A stretch of DNA of 64,000 bases from Enhygromyxa salina (GTDB lineage: Bacteria > Myxococcota_A > Polyangia > Nannocystales > Nannocystaceae), in NCBI RefSeq assembly GCF_000737335.2, contig NZ_JMCC02000003.1, forward strand, positions 1 to 64,000. Reading direction: 5' to 3'. Within the stretch, counting starts at the first letter, position 1, and the number at the start of each line of letters is the position of its first letter. The notes below the pieces were generated by a model. That model had not been told where the DNA came from, searched no databases, and was given only the letters and a program-made list of their open reading frames with translations. The translations under genes and the position numbers were made by a program. This document shows, piece after piece, positions 60,132 to 64,000 of this stretch.

Positions 60132-60664
60132 AGTGGGCAGTGGCGGTGTCTGGGGGTATCGGAGCAGGAAAGACCGAAGTCTCGCGCCGTATCGCGGATC
60201 GTACGGGATGCCCCCGAGTCTCGTTTGGTGACTTCGTCCGCGCCGAGGCCTCCAAGCGAGGAGCCGATGAATCCCGGGCCGCACTACAGGCACTCGGAGA
60301 GCAACTGATCGCCGACCTCGGCATGGAACGGTTCTGCAACGCCGTTCTCCACAGCGCGACTTGGGACCGCGAAGGTATTGTTATCGACGGTCTCCGTCAT
60401 CTCCAAGCAGTAGAGGCGACGCGCCGCGCGCTCGCGCCATGTCCTCTCATTCTCGTCTTTCTGGATGCCGATGCTGACACCCGTTGGAGGCGTGCCCATG
60501 ATCGCGCTCGCCCTGGAGACGCAGCGGCGGAGGAGCACTCGACTGAGGTCGAGGTTCCCGCGCTCAGCACCGTCGCCGATCTGAGTCTCGACGCACGCAT
60601 CCCAATCGACGAGTTGGTTAGCGCCATCGTGGCCGACCTGAAGGATCGAGTTGTAACAAACTAG
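60128..60664 (+). CDS. P-loop nucleotide kinase-like protein
   Basis: A 178-residue P-loop kinase of the adenylate/deoxynucleotide/dephospho-CoA kinase type. Walker A is VSGGIGAGKTEVSRRI near the N-terminus, then an NMP-binding-like segment with VSFGDFVRAEASKRG, then VIDGLRHLQAVEATRRAL (a DGxR acidic/basic pair) and a LID-like region with RWRRAHDRARPGD. It is short for a full NMP kinase, so the substrate is unsure. The start overlaps the ASCH gene by 4 bp. Nucleotide kinases beside radical SAM enzymes occur in viperin-like systems, but this radical SAM protein is not viperin by motif. The gene ends the cassette. The next sequence belongs to a truncated potassium-channel gene. Confidence 0.75.
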   Translation: MKWAVAVSGGIGAGKTEVSRRIADRTGCPRVSFGDFVRAEASKRGADESRAALQALGEQLIADLGMERFCNAVLHSATWDREGIVIDGLRHLQAVEATRRALAPCPLILVFLDADADTRWRRAHDRARPGDAAAEEHSTEVEVPALSTVADLSLDARIPIDELVSAIVADLKDRVVTN

Positions 60665-60699
60665 ACGCAGACGGGGGTTCGCCTGGGACCTCTGGGCTC

Positions 60700-61306
60700 T
60701 GTCGACGGGGGCGAGGATCCGCGACAAGCCAATCGTATTGGGCGAGACCACCGCGTCGGCGCCGGCTTGCTGCAGCTTCTGGTAGACCTTTTCATCCGTA
60801 CAGCGAGCGACGATCCGCAGATCCCCTCGGATCATGCGAGCGGTCACCGTGATCAACAGGTTCTCTTTGTCCTGCGGGGTCGCGACGCACAACCCCTTGG
60901 CGCGATCGATGCCGGCCTTGCGCAAGATCTCGTCGTCAATCGCGTCGCCGATCACGATCGAAAAGTCGGCCTGCAGCTCTTCGAGCAGTGCGCGCGCCTT
61001 GGGTTCGTCGAGGTCGATCAGCACGAGGGCCCGCTGGGTCTCGAGCAGTTCGCGGATCATGTGCCACCCAGTCCGACCGGCGCCGCAAACGATGTAGTGA
61101 TGTTCGAGGGCGTTGATCGAGCGACGCATTCGGCGCGTCCACAAGCTCCGGTCGAGGTTGCCCTCGACCATGAAGGTCCGCCCTTCGGGCGTGTCGCTGA
61201 GGTCAATGACCTCGCCGCAGCCCCCGTTCGTCAGGGTGATCATGGCCATGCAACCGGCATCCAGCAGGCCATACTGCGAACCACCGATGTAGGTGCAGCC
61301 AAGCAC
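60700..61306 (-). pseudogene. Truncated TrkA-N/potassium channel gene
   Basis: The remaining frame encodes the end of a channel pore (YGLLDAGCMAMITLTNGGCG, where the filter reads GCGEV) and a full Rossmann RCK domain (YIVCGAGRTGWHMIRELLET, VLIDLDEPKARALLEELQAD, GDAIDDEILRKAGIDRAKGL, ENLLITVTARMIRGDLRIVA). The outer helices are missing at the 5' side. The inner pore helix between GRTF and MVEGNLD is deleted, and at the 3' side homology ends after SPNTIG near 60714, just where the cassette finishes. Beyond this the frame runs on by chance. I interpret it as the chromosomal target into which the cassette inserted. Confidence 0.7.
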
Positions 61307-61343
61307 TCACCGCGAGCATATCCCGGGGTGCTACCCTGTCGCC

Positions 61344-62294
61344 ATGACGCGGCCCTTACTTGCTTGCACCATCCTCACCCCCTTCGTGCTTGGGCTTGGC
61401 TGTCAGCTCCCCAACCCAGCGTTCAACGGCGACGGCGACACAACCGGAACCAGTGACACATCAGACACAACCGCAGGCAACACGAGCGCGTCAACAAGCG
61501 CGAGCACCAGCACCACGACCGGCGACGGCGACACGGCAACATCCGACGACGGACCGCCCGACACCGGGATGGAGGCTCCCGACGACGGCCCCAAGCTCGA
61601 CATGATGGCCGATGGGTGCGACGTTCCAACCACCGAGGGTCTGTGGCCCCGGTTTGGCGCGCCAGCGCAGTTCGACAATCAACAGTGTGCCGGCAGCGTG
61701 AACAAGTATGTGAAGCTCATTGCCCAGGACAACGGCGACTGGGTCGTCAACACCTGCGAAGAACTCTGCGCCAACTGTAACGACGGTCAAGAGTTGATCG
61801 TGAGCGCGAAGTCTCTGGACCTCGCCACGCTGATCCCCCCGCAGGAGCTCAATTCCAATCAGCCGTGGATCGGGTGCTACTTCGTGCAGGCGGCCCCGCT
61901 CCTGTACCCGGAGAACGACGCGTGCATCTACGGCTCGCTGTCGATTCACTCGGACGAGGGCCCCGGCAGCCAGCTGCTCTTCAACGCCAACCGTGAGAGC
62001 AATGGCTTGACCATGTCGGCGGTCGGCAAGATCGGCAACTGGCAACCGCAGCTCGCGGACCAGCTTGAAGCGGATCAGTGCGCCTGCGCCGAGCTCGACA
62101 TGGACTGCTGCCCCAACCACACGGTCACCGCCAAGAAGTTCCTGCTCGGAAACAACGTGACGGTGTACCCGGGAGAGGACGACCTCACGACGATCGCTCA
62201 ACAACCGTGGCAGTTCTGGGGTGTCCAGGCGCAATCGGGGGTTGTCTGCGAGCTCACCCCCGAGACCTCGTGGGCGATCCAGTGGATGAACTGA
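61344..62294 (+). CDS. Hypothetical lipoprotein
   Basis: About 316 residues from ATG 61344 (TRPLLACTILTPF). The lipobox is LGLGC, and a Thr/Ser/Gly/Asp linker of about 60 residues follows (SASTSASTSTTTGDGDTATS). The mature part has about ten cysteines in close pairs (CEELCANCNDG, CACAELDMDCCPNH) and the ending ETSWAIQWMN. No recognised domain. The Cys density suggests a disulfide-stabilised extracellular domain. It lies between two decayed genes and could be the remnant of a larger functional unit, or active on its own. The upstream extension from 61293 lacks a signal sequence. Confidence 0.55.
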   Translation: MTRPLLACTILTPFVLGLGCQLPNPAFNGDGDTTGTSDTSDTTAGNTSASTSASTSTTTGDGDTATSDDGPPDTGMEAPDDGPKLDMMADGCDVPTTEGLWPRFGAPAQFDNQQCAGSVNKYVKLIAQDNGDWVVNTCEELCANCNDGQELIVSAKSLDLATLIPPQELNSNQPWIGCYFVQAAPLLYPENDACIYGSLSIHSDEGPGSQLLFNANRESNGLTMSAVGKIGNWQPQLADQLEADQCACAELDMDCCPNHTVTAKKFLLGNNVTVYPGEDDLTTIAQQPWQFWGVQAQSGVVCELTPETSWAIQWMN

Positions 62295-62310
62295 GCCGGC
62301 TGCCCATCGA

Positions 62311-62906
62311 TCATAGCCGCAGCTCTACGGCCAGCAGCGCGCGGATGCCCACAGGCGAGAGCGACGCGAGGCTCTGCTCGCCAACGTCGAAGCTACCGCG
62401 ACCGAGCGGCAGCAACAGCCCGGCCTCGGCGACAATCGCAACGCGAGCGGTCACGACCCACGCAACTGCCGGGGTCAACGTCGCGGCGATCCATGGCGAA
62501 GTGGCGTCACGCGTGTTGATCGCCGGGGCGAGCCCTCGCGCGAACACCTGCCCGGCCTCCATCCCGGCGCACAGCGGAAACTCGAGCTCGCCGCGCTGCG
62601 GGACCACGCAGCCGCGGGTACCGATCCACCAGGCTTGAAACCGACCGCCTGCCTGCTCGCGGAGGATCGTGCGGGGCAGCCACCAGCCGGCGTCGACGGA
62701 CCATCGCCAGCGGTGGCCGAACAGTGCAACGCCAGCCCCGACCGCGCCGAAGCTCGAGTTGGTGGGGCCATAGCCGCCGCCGCCGTGCAGCCGCAACCCG
62801 ACGCCGAAACTACGGGGCGGGGTTGGTGCTCGATCATCGACGCCGAGCTGGACGGTGACTGATCGCTTCGCCGCAGGTGTGCTGGTGTTCGCTGCGGGTG
62901 ACTCGG
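62311..62906 (-). pseudogene. C-terminal beta-barrel remnant of an outer-membrane-type protein
   Basis: About 198 residues of amphipathic beta strands (SFGVGLRLHGGGGYG, GAGVALFGHRWRWSVDAGWW, FPLCAGMEAGQVFARGLAPA, ending GIRALLAVELRL). This is the pattern of a porin-like or OmpA-like C-terminus in myxobacterial proteins that follow ECF sigma-factor genes. There is no start or signal peptide. The upstream part of the gene is missing, and the frame leads by a one-base shift into a truncated sigma factor. A deletion that fused the two is the likely history. Confidence 0.5.
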
Positions 62907-63119
62907 CTCCTGGGTCGCGTCCTCGAGGCACGAAGGCGGGACCCCAAACGACCGGAGCGATCGCCAGACGAACGCGAACTGCTCATCGTAGAGCGCCTCG
63001 AACTCGCGCTCGAGCGCAGCATGTTCGCGGACGGGCACTCGAACATGAGGGTTACCGGACCCGGGCGTTTCTGTCCGAGAAATTTTCACTGTCACGTCCG
63101 CGTGGCGCTCGATGACCAA
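62907..63119 (-). pseudogene. Truncated ECF-type sigma factor (N-terminal fragment)
   Basis: Residues resembling region 2 of an ECF sigma factor: REFEALYDEQFAFVWRSLRS then GVPPSCLEDATQE, where the helix normally continues with the core-binding stretch VFLVVH. Homology stops at the junction (62907-62909) and the downstream region-4 helix-turn-helix is absent. The start is not clear (a TTG at 63119 or a GTG near 63095 would fit). It would not work as a sigma factor. Confidence 0.5.
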
Positions 63120-63186
63120 CCCTCACCCGCATGGAGTGCGCGGCGATGGCAATCGACAAGTCCGCGACGGTCGTCACCCTGCGGTC

Positions 63187-63439
63187 ATGTACGCCAAGAC
63201 CTTCGTGTTCACGATCCTCGCCGCGTGCGGCGTCACCTCCAACCCAAGCACCGACCCGGACGAGCGCGAGCCCCCCGAAGAGATCCAAGAGGATCAGCAC
63301 CTGGTGCTGCAACACCGTCAGCAATTTCACTGGCGAGGGCTGCGTCGCCATCGCCAAAGAGAACATCAATTCGTGCAGCAACGTGCTGTACTGCGAAGGC
63401 AACTGGATGAAGCAGGACGGGAAGGTGACCTGCGCGTGA
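63187..63439 (+). pseudogene. Small Cys-rich secreted protein gene with an apparent frameshift
   Basis: One frame gives MYAKTFVFTILAACGVTSNP with a lipobox-like LAAC and an Asp/Glu/Pro linker (EREPPEEIQEDQ). The next frame continues with WCCNTVSNFTGEGCVAIAKE, then NSCSNVLYCEGNW and ends DGKVTCA. The combined reading, about 84 residues with six cysteines after the linker, looks like a myxobacterial secreted mini-protein. The frames meet around 63295-63305. Either the gene is broken or the sequence has an error there. Confidence 0.5.
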
Positions 63440-63492
63440 TCAGGGCGCGGGTCGTGCCGTCAGCAAGACCGCGCGCCCCCCCCTCGAGCCGG

Positions 63493-64000
63493 CTACGCGC
63501 GCGGCCCGATCCGCTCAAACCCACACAGCGGCCGCAAGACCTCGGGGATCACGACGCTGCCGTCGGCCTGCTGATAGTTCTCGAGCACCGCGACCAACGC
63601 CCGGCTGGTCGCGACCGCGGTCCCGTTGAGCATGTGGACCATCCGCGGCTTTTGCTTCTTGCCGTCGACTGGCTCGGGCCGATAGCGGATCTTGAGCCGC
63701 CGGGCCTGATAGTCGGTGCAGTTGCTGGTGCTGGTGATCTCGCCCCAGTCGCCGCGACCTGGCATCCACGCCTCGAGGTCGAACTTGCGGTAGGCCGGCC
63801 CGCCAAGGTCGCCGCTGGCGATGTCGATGACCCGGTAGGGCAGCCCAAGGCTCTGAAAGATCTCTTCTTCGATGTCACGCAAGCGCGCGTGCATGGCCTC
63901 GCTGATCTCGAGATCGCCGGCCGTGAACGCAAACAGCTCGACCTTGGTGAACTGGTGCACGCGATACAGGCCCCGCGACTCTTGCCCGTGTGAGCCGGCC
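63493..64000 (-). CDS. serS: Seryl-tRNA synthetase, C-terminal part (5' end off the window)
   Basis: Class II aminoacyl-tRNA synthetase that charges tRNA(Ser) and, where used, tRNA(Sec). Visible from the right edge: motif 2 in GSHGQESRGLYRVHQFTKVE, YRVIDIASGDLGGPAYRKFD with the ligand-binding Asp, EITSTSNCTDYQARRLKI, and motif 3 in HMLNGTAVATSRALVAVLEN (Gly-Thr-Ala then Arg). The C-terminus VIPEVLRPLCGFERI is typical. About 170 residues are present, and the N-terminal coiled-coil arm and motif 1 lie beyond base 64000. There is no sign of damage. It is separated by about 50 bp from the frameshifted Cys-rich gene, which runs in the opposite direction. Confidence 0.95.
   Translation of the reverse strand, partial: AGSHGQESRGLYRVHQFTKVELFAFTAGDLEISEAMHARLRDIEEEIFQSLGLPYRVIDIASGDLGGPAYRKFDLEAWMPGRGDWGEITSTSNCTDYQARRLKIRYRPEPVDGKKQKPRMVHMLNGTAVATSRALVAVLENYQQADGSVVIPEVLRPLCGFERIGPRA

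Overview
The window is very GC-rich, with short intergenic gaps and many predicted secreted lipoproteins carrying low-complexity Asp/Gly/Ser/Thr linkers behind the lipobox. It also has a eukaryotic-type Ser/Thr kinase, FHA, FecR and zinc-ribbon membrane proteins, DUF4215-type Cys repeats, ricin-type lectin repeats and an MXAN_5187-type protein. Together these point to a chromosome of a myxobacterium, most likely of the Nannocystineae (Nannocystis/Plesiocystis/Enhygromyxa-like). This is inferred from gene content and style, not from a marker gene.

Layout. 1-6.4 kb: truncated Ser/Thr kinase, a hypothetical, selA, an FHA protein and comEC, all on the minus strand. 6.6-11 kb: an MXAN_5187-like membrane protein and two paralogous RTX-repeat lipoproteins separated by a 161-bp inverted-repeat element. 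11-14 kb: zinc-ribbon/DUF4126 membrane proteins, a PP2C remnant and an AAA+ ATPase with a disrupted 5' end. 14-18 kb: a Cys-rich secreted protein with a small membrane partner, then a membrane protein coupled to a family-39-like glycosyltransferase. 18-25 kb: a lipoprotein, scoAB CoA-transferase, a sigma-like/FecR fusion, a GbsR/MarR regulator with candidate operators, a membrane protein and a LysM/MepA-type endopeptidase. 25-33 kb: CapA-like lipoprotein, ferritin-like lipoprotein, zinc-ribbon/FxLYD protein, a beta-lysine/polyamine acetyltransferase beside an acetylpolyamine deacetylase, a DUF4215 lipoprotein and a YdeI protein. 33.7-39 kb: a tightly coupled three-gene operon led by a GHKL (Hsp90-like) ATPase, followed by hipBA. 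39-52.7 kb: AAA+ ATPase, chagasin-like inhibitor, a vitellogenin/HEAT-like protein, a 967-aa lectin lipoprotein, a second ferritin-like lipoprotein, a Cys-repeat lipoprotein, an M19 dipeptidase and monomeric NADP-isocitrate dehydrogenase. 53-61.3 kb: an accessory island. 61.3-64 kb: a lipoprotein, several decayed genes and the 3' part of serS.

The accessory island is the most unusual part. A decayed ISL3-type transposase abuts a DUF4365 nuclease-like gene. A 0.7-kb gene-poor stretch then ends in a near-perfect 24-bp palindrome that opens a six-gene cassette. Its genes are a DUF6932 nucleotidyltransferase-like protein, an XRE-ImmA/IrrE regulator-protease, a DUF4186-like zinc protein, a radical SAM enzyme, an ASCH protein and a P-loop nucleotide kinase-like protein. 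Three of the five junctions overlap by the 4-bp ATGA and a fourth leaves one base. The cassette ends against a trkA-type potassium-channel gene that lacks both ends and its inner pore helix. I read this as a mobile, possibly defence- or nucleotide-related system of unknown function. The 33.7-37.2 kb GHKL operon next to hipBA is the second candidate.

Repeats. A ~150-bp sequence with an internal GC hairpin occurs at 11.7 and 25.3 kb, with a third degenerate half copy. A short palindrome (arms around GGGCGAG/CTCGCCC followed by GAGCTGA) occurs at four gene ends, with a diverged fifth copy. I found no rRNA, convincing tRNA, CRISPR array or replication origin by eye.
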